Source of the DNA: Trichobilharzia szidati
Taxonomy: Eukaryota > Platyhelminthes > Trematoda > Strigeidida > Schistosomatidae
Assembly: GCA_944472155.2 (NCBI GenBank)
Contig: OX235272.1
Span: 91,394,020 to 91,458,019 of the forward strand
DNA length: 64,000 bases
Direction: 5' to 3'
This document shows, piece by piece, positions 10,170 to 21,600 of this stretch. The first letter of the stretch is position 1, and each line of letters begins with the position of its first letter. The notes beneath the pieces were generated by a model. That model had not been told where the DNA came from. It worked only from the letters and a program-made list of their open reading frames with translations, and searched no databases. A program made the translations under genes and the position numbers.

Positions 10170-12237
10170 CTGTAAACTGGCAAACTCTAGAGTAACACAG
10201 CACGATATCCCAGCAGGGTATTCTTTGTGCTGTAAGATCCCTACAGGCACAAGTAGAGTTCATGGACTGAGCATTTGTTAAATAAGGAAGCGTCCCATTG
10301 CGTTATTTAGACGAAAAACTGACAAAACGCGATACCTTACACATGTACCTACAGAAGTAAGCATGTGTTACTTCACGTGAACTCAGGGCCACATCGAGGA
10401 GGCATTCCTCTAAATCGCCTCTTCGTTGTACGCTCAATTAATGTTCGTATATATTTAATGACTTGGTACATTTCCTATTTTGCCTATAATTACAGAACGT
10501 AAATAATATTAAGGAACACAAAGGGATTTTCTTAAAACCAGTGGTGTTCTTTCTCTAATCTTAACTGATGTCACGTTGATTGACAGGATTTAAGGAATAG
10601 ATTGTAACGTGGTGTGTTCTGTGGCTGCAAATCCTTGTTACCTAATTTTGAATTGATATTATGCATCTAATCCTATTAACCCATGGATATAGTTTTTCCT
10701 TCATGATATCTAGAAGTCAGGGGCACACTGTCTTTGGCAGATCTATTTTTACCTTGTGACTAATTGGTGAGTCACCTGGTGTTGTGGTAGTACAAAAAAC
10801 AACTCTAAACCTAGATATGAACACATCTACTTTGGTGACAATTTAACCTTTTTATCAAGATACCCCTACGGATATCAACCTTCACTTAGTAATTCAAAAC
10901 TAGAAGTAGACGCAAATGCCGTCAAGGCAAAGGTAGAGGCACCACTTTAAATAGGGGATATACCGCATTATCGCCCGAGTTCATCTAAGCGAAACAGGTT
11001 TGAATCGCCCGCCTAGTATTCTAAGTTGGATGGTAACATTATAATATGCAAGCTTGTTTTATTTCCCAACTGTCCTACTGAATTTCGTACAGCATAACGT
11101 CACTACTTGGTACACATTAGGTGTTTTCCGCGCCATACAACAGTTTATGGCTGTAGACTGATTTTGCTGTCAAGCGTATATCTTCTGAAGCTGAAATTGT
11201 GGCTTTCTTGATGATGTTCCCGAAGATTACGCAGTACCTTACGGCTTTCTTTTTGAATTAGAATTTGATCAAACACTGATTTAGTATGTCAAAACTGACG
11301 CCATGATGGAAGAATTCGTGCGCACGTGCTTCCAAATATCAGACATTTATGAAATGAAGTTTGCGATGTTAGGGAGTAACTGTTCTTTAGAACTCTTGTT
11401 CCCAGTTCTGGTGCAATGGTCACGTCTCTTACTAAACGATGTTCATCCAACGTTTTTGGTCCAGAGATCCTTGACTTCTACACCGGATGGTGACCAGTGA
11501 ACTGGTGCCAGGCCTCGAAGTTTAATTTACAAACGGGTACAGGCACCTTATTCTGAAACAGCGGGCAAAACCTGGGTAAGCTCAGACAAAAATAGCTTGA
11601 GGAAATACCGCGATCAGACAACTTACACAGAGCCAGTAAGGAAGGACTTTTCGTGCACTGGGCAGTAGAAAATGTATTTGATTATCCACGTTAAAGGAGT
11701 CCTTAACGTATTAAGGAACAGGGGTCTGTTTAAGAAGACAATAATTTCACCACAGCCTCACTAGTGCCTCACTGTCCCCCAAAACTATCAAGCAAATTGT
11801 ACTACCAAATATAAAAGTCTCAAGGCATATTCGCAATTGGTGTTTTAATGACTATGGATTTGCAGTGATTTTTTTTAGTCTGGGACAAACTGACTGCGAG
11901 TGTTAAAGTTTTGTTTTCCAGTCAAAAGCGAGAAAAGGAAATACAGTTATTTCTATTCTCTCAGTTTAGTGTGTAATGGGGCATGCATATCGAATTCCAG
12001 GCGTATGGATATCTAAGAATTAACTCTACAGTGTTAACCAATCTTTATTATCTTGGTGGAGAGGAGAAGGCCATCGACGAAATGATAACTAGAAAAATAT
12101 CGAATACATTTTGGGGAGTTAATCCGCTTCAACATTGAAGAGTGTTGATCTGTTTGAACAATAGAATCATTAATTTATACTGATTTTGATGGAAGTTAAT
12201 GCGAATATATTGATTATTACAGCTCAGTAGGGTCCCA
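10170..12237. other. no gene seen
   Basis: No frame longer than about 70 codons looks like protein. I see no repeat shared with other parts of the window. Probably intergenic or intronic. Confidence 0.35.
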
Positions 12238-12600
12238 AGATGACACATGTTATTATAGTTTACAGGCTGACGGTATTGACGTTCGCGAATTGTACGGAGT
12301 ATAATAACGCAAGATCTTATACCAACAACTTCTATAGTCTTCGTTCCTCGTGTACCAAAGACAAAGCAAAACGCCGCAACTGATCGTCCAAAGTACGAGA
12401 TATATTTCGGGACCAAATAGTAAACCGTTATGAATGCTTAACTAGCTAGTGATTTTGCACGAACGTGACAAGACGGAGTACCAAATGGCATGGATGCTTG
12501 ACCGGAAGCCTTCAGCTAAACAAGTCGATTTAAACAGTGAGGGTCAGCATCCGATGTTCAGTGGTGATTGCTGTGGTCAATAATTTTGGGGAATTATTTA
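12238..12600 (+). repeat. dispersed repeat R330, copy 1
   Basis: Aligns over about 330 bp with 49226-49575: shared blocks are TAACGCAAGATCTTATACCA, ACAAGACGGAGTACCAAATGG and GCTTGACCGGAAGCCTTCAG. The last 150 bp also match 61500-61665. It has no coding frame of its own. It runs without a break into a CR1-like polymerase tail at 12.6 kb, whereas the other two copies do not, so the junction is probably an insertion or recombination point. Confidence 0.75.
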
Positions 12601-13080
12601 CCGCTACAATAGGCTTGTCAAAAAGACATAGGTGTGGGGACTCACGAATTCTAGAAAGGGTTCAGAGGAAGGCAACACGTATGGATCACGGCATGACTAA
12701 CTTGTCATACGAGGAAAGACTAGACAGTTTAATTCTCTTCTCCCTGTCATACTGTAGGCAGAGAGGAGATTTAATCACAATGTTTAAAATTTTAAATAAT
12801 GACTACGGACCTGACCTATTCTCTCTTTTCCTTCCCACCAAGTTAGAACACCTTAGAGGACATAGCAGAAGAGTTCAAAAGCCAAGAAGAAATCATTTTG
12901 CTGTTGAGTACTGTTTCTCACACCGAGTCATAAACTCTTGGAACCGACTCCCAGAAAAAGTGGTGTCTGCAGCCTCAACTGATTCGTTCAAGAAGGGTTT
13001 GGAAAACTACAGAAATTTACCAGAAAAGGATTAACATAGGCTCCAAGCCTTCTATCCTCAACCAATAAATCTGAATCTGA
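12601..13080 (+). mobile_element. CR1/jockey-type RT C-terminus, second family
   Basis: One open frame to 13034 encodes ILERVQRKATRM, LSYEERLDSLILFSLSYCRQ, RGDLITMFKILN, RRNHFAVEYCFSHRVINSWN and RLPEKVVSAASTDSFKKGLE. These are the hallmarks of the C-terminal domain of CR1/jockey reverse transcriptases. The polymerase core is absent. The DNA ends with AATAAATCTGAATCTGAATG, the short tandem tail typical of this clade. It differs from the FADDLKV family at 4.6-8.2 kb. Confidence 0.85.
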
Positions 13081-13154
13081 ATGTCCCTTCAAGGTCATTG
13101 GCGCGCTCTGTTGATTTGACCTTGTCCTACCATGAGGTGAGCCGATTATTACTT

Positions 13155-13360
13155 TTAAATTATATTATGGCTTGACTCCACACAGTATTTTCGAAACAAA
13201 TATGGAATTTTCAGCATGTGATATCGGTAGGCCAAATTTTGCAGGCTGACTATCGATTTCGGGTGTGCGTCGGCCAGGGATCGATCCCGGGCCATGCGCA
13301 TGGTCTGCGAGCGTCCTAATCGCTGTGCGACCGACGTACCAGGGATTATCTCCAGCTGGA
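13155..13360 (-). mobile_element. tRNA-headed SINE, family A
   Basis: Minus strand: a tRNA-like head with GCGATTAGGACGCTCGC and the B box GGGATCGATCCCTGG, closed by a CCGACGCAC acceptor-like end, then a body with CGATATCACATGCTGAAAAT. It matches the copy at 14590-14765 throughout. The A box is damaged. Not a functional tRNA, because there is no anticodon arm structure and the copies carry a shared non-tRNA body. Confidence 0.75.
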
Positions 13361-14589
13361 AGTAGTGCACTCAGTCACAGTTAATTGCTGAATATGTGAA
13401 AGAGAACTTTATATTGACTTTTCGAATAGAGTCTGTTTTGTTAAACCTAACGAAACCAATATGGGTTTACTTTGTTTCTGGGGATTAGTAGAAAAGTTGC
13501 ATTTGCTCCAAATATTTACATTGGTTCGCCTCTATCTCCTAAAATGTTTTATCTGGGTGAATTCCTGTTTTAAACCCAATAACTCTTTCTTTGTTAAATC
13601 ATCAGTTCTAGTCTGGTGTATGTTGCATATAATTTTGTATTTATGGTGAAGTTTAGTTTTAGCAGCCACAACAAACGATCTTAACAGTGACCTCCTTGAC
13701 ATGCTTTTAATTCGCTGGTTTAAAATAAAATAATATGGTAATAATACCTTTTTGCATGGTGGCTTTTTCAGCAATAAATTCTTGAATATTGCGCAGACTA
13801 AGCTGCATAAGTATACAAGGCATTATCACTGTATTGCACTTCATTATCAAAACTTTTTTCGCTTTATTGTGAGTTTATTTTAGGGAAGTTTGTCTTCTAG
13901 TCTTTTTAATGACGTACATATTGTAACTCACATACTGAGTGGAAACTTTAACATATTATTTTCTCACTTGATTTCAGCCAGCCTTCACAGTCTTCAAAAG
14001 TCATCCTTTGTGCTTATACCATGTAAATCTGTAATCTTCCGATAAATTACAACAATTCAATCAAATGTTTGGACGCATAGGACGTCTGTATCTAAACTTT
14101 GTGCATAAAAGATGTAAGCATGGTGTTCATACCGGGTTTCACTTTTTTTTTTACTTTTAACATGACATAAGAATTGACAGTAATTTGGTTATCTTGTTAA
14201 GCTAATGCTACATAATTGATATTCATTGACTAAAGATAAAAAGTTAATTGGTGCAAATTGTTGACCATTCAATTTATTTGTGAACTTGAGTAAAACATGC
14301 TGGACTGGCTATTAATGGAATATGATCACTAACAAAAGGTTCTTTTAGTTCTTGACTACTTGCATCACATCTAGCGTGTGTGTGACATCAAGCTAATCAT
14401 CTGAGTGCGTCTGTACTATACAGCTTCCTCAGTGTGAGGAATTATTTTCTAACAGAAGCATTTAAAACCAATCTTCTTGTCAATTCCATTCTATCACATA
14501 CTTTCATATTTCTTGACTCTCACGAAACAAGGCACAACTTAACATAGAAATGCACTGATTCAAGTTTTTTTTTAAATTTTTCTTGATTA

Positions 14590-14765
14590 CAGCTTGATTC
14601 CACACCGTATTTTTGGTAAAGATATGGAATTTTCAGCATGTGATATCGGTAGTCCAAATTTAGCAGGCCGACCAATTGATGAGGTGTGCGTCGGCAGAGG
14701 ATCGAACTCCGGACCATGTGCATGATCGGCGAGAGTCCTAACCGCTATGCCACCGACGCACACTC
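14590..14765 (-). mobile_element. tRNA-headed SINE, family A (better copy)
   Basis: Minus strand from about 14765: TGCGTCGGTGGCATAGCGG contains a consensus A box (TGGCATAGCGG). GGAGTTCGATCCTC is the B box. The GCGTCGG start pairs with CCGACGC 60 bases later, as in a tRNA acceptor stem. The body has TATCACATGCTGAAAATTCC and an A-rich end near 14.57 kb. RNA polymerase III promoter architecture is therefore intact by eye. Confidence 0.8.
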
Positions 14766-15577
14766 TTTGAAGATCACACCAAAACAGAAGCACAACAAAC
14801 ATATACATGCAATGGAGAGAATAAGTAAACAAGGATAAGTAATGATTATCAAAATGTAGATGTCAAGGAGTAGTTGCTTCTGCACTGCTGTTGAAAATTT
14901 TATACCATCTTACTAAGTCTTCAACTCTTGATTGTTGATAGAGTCTCGATTACCTGGTCCATGCAGTTTACACATTGAAATCAGTAACTAATGAACATTA
15001 TGTGGAGTATTCTTACAATTATTCAAGATTTTTTCTCATAATATCAGTTATCACGATGTATAAGTATTGCTTTTAGTATTGTTAGTAAAAAGATCCTGGT
15101 TATTTTTATGGGTTAATGGAATGATTTGCGATTATAAAACTAAGCGTATTCATTTTTCTGCTTTTGATAAATCTGATACCAGTAAAAATGTCAGCCAGTG
15201 ACAACCGTCGCTATCACTTTAGGTAGTTTTTGATCCATATAGTTTATGCAATATGAAAACAACTGCAAGTAGAATTGAAAACACTGAAGCTGATGCATCT
15301 TGTCGGTTACGGATTTCTCTACCATCATGGATTTTTATAGTCTGCAGAAGTTCATCTTAATAAAAATTAGTTTTCTTCTACTTAGCCCTTGTGCAACATA
15401 CGTTAATACTTTTTAATTTTGATAAAGTTGAGCCTTTCTGGGGTGAAATGCCTTATAAATGCCGTTATCAGGCTTTAACCTTATTTCTAAGATGAAATCA
15501 GTTAATTAAGTTTTTTTGTATAACCATGGTCGTTTGATGATAATAAATTCTTGTCTTTTTTAATGCTAATTATTCAG

Positions 15578-15682
15578 GTATGAGCTTGATGGACTCAAGT
15601 TCTAATAAACTATATGAGATGCTTCTCAAAAAGTCTTATTTGCTCCCTGAAAGTGGCCATGATGTTCTTATTATTCAACCGT
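15578..15682 (+). CDS. GTPBP6: GTPBP6 exon 1 of those visible
   Basis: Acceptor TATTCAG before 15578, donor CCGT/GTAAGT after 15682. From the ATG at 15580 it encodes MSLMDSSSNKLYEMLLKKSY and then DVLIIQPC, which corresponds to the VFVVHPD strand that opens the HflX N-terminal domain. No upstream exon could be identified in 13-15.5 kb. Leaves phase 1. Confidence 0.8.
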
Positions 15683-18600
15683 GTAAGTGTAATTTAATTT
15701 TTTTTCACTTTCCTGTGGTATACGCCTTGAGTATTCATATAAACAAGTTTTTCAGGTTAAGTTTCAAATTTTCTAATTATCATTGGACTAATAGGGTTAC
15801 GTAAAATAATAATCATTTCGTCAGGTTCAGCCTCATTCTGTGACATAAAACGATCAAGTCCGTGTTTAAAAATCTTATAGCTACCTCGTAATTATTGCCT
15901 GGGGTGTCGTATTAAGGTAATACCAGTTAGTTATAAAGTTCATGTTTCGTTAATCATAAATTCCATTTTTATGGGTTAATCTGTGACTTGGTTTCACCAT
16001 CTAACTGATGAATGCACGACCCTGAGTTGGCCTGTATGCAATTCGTGAATGATTTCCTCACCTGGATTATAAACACAAACGACTGATGGTCTAAACTACA
16101 CTTTTTGTATTTCTACAATGAGATTGCCATCTATGTGCATTGAAATGATCAAATGATATTGTTACGGAGGATGAAATTCGTACACAATGGACGACAAAAA
16201 TGCACCATACACAATGATTTAGAGACAGTATAGAAACAAAGTAAGTGAATGATCAGATTAGGTTTCCTATGTGTCTAGAAGGGCGTTTATTACTTTTGTG
16301 TTACTTAATATTAATGAAGTAATAAGCTCACATTATTACGACTGATAGTTCCAACTATGAGACATTTCGGTTGACGTCTGAAGCCGGAGTCATGTGATTT
16401 TCTGAACCATACCCAGGAGCACACTACCCCGTGGTGCGATCCTATGTATGCACCTCACCTCCATTCCATGGTAACAGGTCATGGACTGGCCATTTCTCCT
16501 CTTTTTCCATTTAGCCTTGTGGATGTCAAATGGTGAACGTTATGGAAGCCTCTAGGATGACATCCCTAACACGTCTAAGCCATCAAAATTGATGTCCCAT
16601 TATGAAAATATCAGTTGAAAGACGATTTTCATCTTGTCCAAATACGCGGTTTTGGGTCTCAGAGTTACATACATGCAGGTGCTATCTGATGGAGTTCTGT
16701 GGAGATAGTGATGGTCGAACACTTGGGGCTTCCGTCCAACTAGGAGAGGCTGGCTTCCAAAGGCACAGAGATAAACGGCGCGTACCGAGGCGTTGTAAAC
16801 TCGACTTTGAAGCTTAGCAGCGCATATCGATTGCATGTTGCAAAATAGATGAATTGATCGATTTTCAAGATAAAAAGTGAATGCATCTTGCTTCTGAGCC
16901 ACACTGCTTATAGAGTCTCTCACTACAAGTTTCTGTGGTTGCCTTGACTTCAACCAGGTGACGTATGGTTCTCTGTACTGATGACACCAACAAGTAGTGA
17001 TTCCGTGAATTGCTCATATGTTTTAGTTTGTCCGATTTCCACTTTCACTTCGGAATAACAAGCATTGTAAATATTCAATTTATGGCTTGTTTATCACCAT
17101 CGTTACGAATCGCACTTTTTGTTGCGTAAATACACATTATTCTGTCGGTTTAGGTTTATTTTTCAGTTGAGTAGTGAACTCAGTTTCTGGAACAAGTCTT
17201 TCATATCCCCGGCTATAATTCACACTTATTTGTGCGGGGGTTACTGTTACTACCCAGCTGCCCAGGCTGAAGTAGTAGGTGGGTAGCGGGATTCGAACCC
17301 AGGGCCTGTTAGATAAAAGTCGAATACGTAAGCCAGTGGGCCATGCTTCCACAGTTGAAATATGTTATAGTCACAGTATAGATGTATCGTAAACACCAAT
17401 ATGTATGTTTTAAAGTTTAAGCGTAATTGTTTATCTTATTAATGAAAATTTATACACATCTTTCCCTTATAATCCTCTCAAGGTGTAAAGGGCGTATTCA
17501 ATATCAGAAATAATTCAAATAAACGTGAGCATACTCCTAATATAGATGAAGCTATTGCTCTAATTGATTCTCTAGAATTTTGGACTACTGTTGATGTAGT
17601 AAGTGTGTGTATATGTTATAATTAATCTAAAGATTAATTTTTTAAATTATAATTTACCTGAACGAAATTGTCTCATATATTAATGGAGGAAATAAGATTT
17701 GAAAAATAGTCATTCTATAGATGTTGCTCTTACACAAGTCAACAAGTATACGTGTAGTGGGGAAGCTTTGTAGTTCATGTGGGTGGTTTTAATGTATAGT
17801 CGTGTTCTCTGAGCTGGATTGAAGTACGTGCCGAGAATGTTGCTTAATAATGGCAATGAAAGCTTCGCAACCGAACTATCCAGCTCGGAGAACACAACTA
17901 CACCAAAATACAGACATGTCGAAGGTAAAGAATATTAACCTGATGCCCTTTGACTGCTTGCTAGTGATACCTACGTGCCGATACCCGTCAAGTAGAAAAG
18001 TAATCAGTATTTTTGTCGTGATTTTCTAGCTTACTTTTCTCAACTTTTTGTCCTCGTTAACTTTGACTACTACACTAGCGTTGAGCGATTCGTTTTCAGC
18101 CCTGTGATGATTAATTCTCAGAAGCTTTAAATATGCCAGTTTCTCAGTTTTCATCGACAGACATGATTATGCAATTCCTTACGAGTATATGAAAAATTTT
18201 AGTATCATCGCTGGCTAGTATGTTTCTAACCTTAGTGTAATATAATTGAAAAATAAATAGTATGACAGATGGGTTAATAACTTAAAAATCTCATAGTGTT
18301 TGCACAAATTTCTTTTGTCAAGTGTATCTACATTCCCATATCGCGAATTACGTCATGCCAACTTCTGCCTCTTTTCTAACTCCCGGTTAGTCATCCCTTC
18401 AAGGTTACAACTTACATTATGTAATACATTTTTCGAGGACAAAGTTTACCAGTCATCTGATTGGCCTAAATATTTCTTTGTTAAATATAATTACGATTGT
18501 ACATCTCATGAAAATGAATCGTCGAGAAGAAAATTTTCTTCGCTGTTTACGCCTTTTTCTTATTTCCAAAAAGCTCTTTAAGACTTCCTACATAAATTAT

Positions 18601-21600
18601 AACTGATAGGTGTTTTCATTGGACACTAGTAACTAGTGTGATGTGTTTAGTCCTTTCTTTGGTGCAGACTGAATTCTGTCAGTCAAGTTTTTTTATTTTA
18701 TTTATTTTCATTTAAACGCAGAAAAACTTGGTACAATATGGCACCAAGAAAGATGCGCCACACAATAATAATAAAACAACATAGATTAAAAGTAAAAATA
18801 TAAGTAGAGAACGGGTAAAGAACTTCATCTGGAAGGAAAAGTCATACTTAACAAGTTCAAACAGTATTCGTCAACTATCATCGAGAAGGGAAGAAAGAAG
18901 GAAATTGCAACACGTTCGCTATTGATTACGATTCTTGGCCATATCCGATAACTTTTCGAGCCATCGATTCGAGCTATCTCGCAGACCCCAACCACGGAGT
19001 CGCGACGCACCAACCGATGCTAATCTAGCTCAAAAATCATTCATCTCACGACGCCAAGTCATGGAATGACCACCCCTCCGCCTTTTCCATCCCGTCCCAG
19101 GACTGGTTAGCGAACAGAGACCTGTACGGAAGCCTCTGGGATGACATTCGCAGCACATGTTTAAGCCCCCGGAGCCGGTGTTTCCAGATGACGACACTCA
19201 ATGAATGGTGATCTCCACTGTGTTCAAACACACGCCATCGAACCTCAGAATTACTCACGCGATGATGCCATCGAACGCAAGCAATCCTGCGGAGACAGCG
19301 ATGATCGAACACACAGAGCCGCCGCATATCCTCAGCTCGGAGAGGCCAGGTTTTACAGGCGTAGAGCAAGACAGCCCGCACCGAAGCATTGTATACCTGA
19401 CCTTCGACAGCCAGGCTAACGTCGCGATGGTGCCAGAGGTGGCTCAAGTTGATGTATGCCACCCTAGCCTTCATTATACGGTTGGAAATCTCATCCGTCA
19501 CCCCTCCACCAGCACTCACACAACTACCCAGATACACAAACTTATCAACAACTTCAAGCGGTTCACCCGCAAGAGTGAGTGCAGGTACAGGCTCCTGCCA
19601 ATCATGTAACAGTACTTTGCACTTAGACGGGGCAAAGCACATACCATACTTACAGACACTGATCGCCAACTGATTAAGTGCGATTTGGCCAGCCTGTATG
19701 TTATCGATATCGTCTGCATACTCGAGGTCGAAAAGTCTATCTCCAGGTAGCAGATCTACACCACCTTCACACACATCCTCTAGAGCTGACTCCAGAATGT
19801 CATCGATGGCAAAGTTAAAGAGAAATGGAGAGATTGGGCAACCCTGTCTAACCCCACTGTTGGTTGGGAATAGTCAAGTTTACAATGTGGCCACCACATT
19901 CTGGGTAGCTCGCCATCACGGTGCACTTTCAATTGTTGACGCTTGCTGACAAGTGCCAACCAGCACGAAACCTACGTCCAAGGCTGCCTGCCGATCGCCT
20001 CCAACCATCTAACTTCAATTGATAGATGTTTCTGTCAAAATGAAATTCGATAAAGTTGTAAATTCAATGCGGTTGATGCATCACTGAACTTCCTGAAATT
20101 TATTAAGCTTCAATGAAATGATTAGTTTCCATTCTAGGCATCATGAAGATCAATTTTGTTTTAATCTTCAAGCCTTTACTGACTGTTAATATCCCAAGTG
20201 AGCAAGATGTATGAAAAACAACCGTAGTAGACTGATATATTTATCATTAGATTTAAGTTACAAAAAGTTAACGGCCCATGAATGTTCATATTGTGTTCGT
20301 GTGCGTTTAACTGAAGCAAATGTTTCGATTTGTTTGATTGTGCTTTCTGTTAGCATAATTTTGGAATCGGATATTTCTGGTGAATTTCAGGTCCGCATGA
20401 ACCATATTAGATGTGTATGACTGCTGTAACACTTCTAGAGTCAAATCGCCAGCTCCTACTTTGTTTCATCCTAGTTTACAGGTAACTTTCATAATTTCGG
20501 CTAGAATTGTAGGACTGGAGTGTCCATGCAACCGGTGATGCAACTCAAAATAAATGTCAATAACGCAGATGTATTCATTTGTTATTATTTTTGAAGGTAA
20601 GAAGGTTTTCCGACCATTATACTCTCATTTTATTAGATGGTTGGAGGCAATCGGCAAGAAAGGACTAGACACATCACACTAGTTACTAGTGTCCAATCAA
20701 AATATCCACTACAGTCCTATAGGAAGTCAGTCACCAGTGAATCCGAATAGCTTAGTGGTAACGTGTCTGATTGCAGCACTCACTGGGTGACGCGGGTTCG
20801 AATCTCGGAAGGGACATGAGTTCCTTCAAGGTTGCAGATACGCCTTACTGACTGACTGGTGAGTGCCAACTAGCACGAAACCTAGGTCAAGCAAGGCTTC
20901 CTGTGGCCGATTGCCTCCAACCATCTAATATCATCAAATCAATGTGCACCGTGATGGCGAACTACCTAGAATGGTGGCCACAATGCAAAACCTGGCTGAT
21001 AGAATTCAGTCTGCACCAAAGAAAGGACTAGATACATCACACTAGTTACTAGTGTCCAATCAAAATATACTACCATTTTATATTTCTGTTTTCTTATTTT
21101 ATGTACTGTTCTGATGTGTGATAACTTAAACTGGTGTAAATCTGTGCACTGTTCTACACTGATTCACCAATAATCATCCAGTCAGTCAGTTGATTTTCGA
21201 GTCGTGAGTAGAACTCGAATCTGACAACCCACTCTATTGAAGTACACTGTTTAAACAACTAAATCACAGAGACACACCAGACAGATTTATTACTTTTACT
21301 TGTAGTTGTGGCTCGTTTCATGGGAAGCATCGTTTCAACTACAGGCGGAACTGACGAGGATATCAAAGCAAGAATCGGAAAAGCAAGACAAGCTTTCACT
21401 ACTCTCAAGTCTGTGTGGAGGTCGACAGCACTCAGCATCAAAAATAAGATTCGGATTTTCAACTCCAATGTGAAGTCAGTGCTACTATACGGATCAGAGA
21501 CTTGGTGCGTCATAAAGAGCACCTCAGACAAACTACAGACCTTCATTAACAGTTGTCTTCGCTCAATACTCAAGATCAGATGGCCAGAAAAGATCAGCAA

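Noticed and set aside
14590..14765. A genuine tRNA gene
   Set aside because: A and B boxes and an acceptor-like stem are present, but there is no proper anticodon arm and a second copy shares a long non-tRNA body, so it is a SINE. The same holds for the heads at 17.2, 20.7, 31.0, 33.9 and 63.9 kb.
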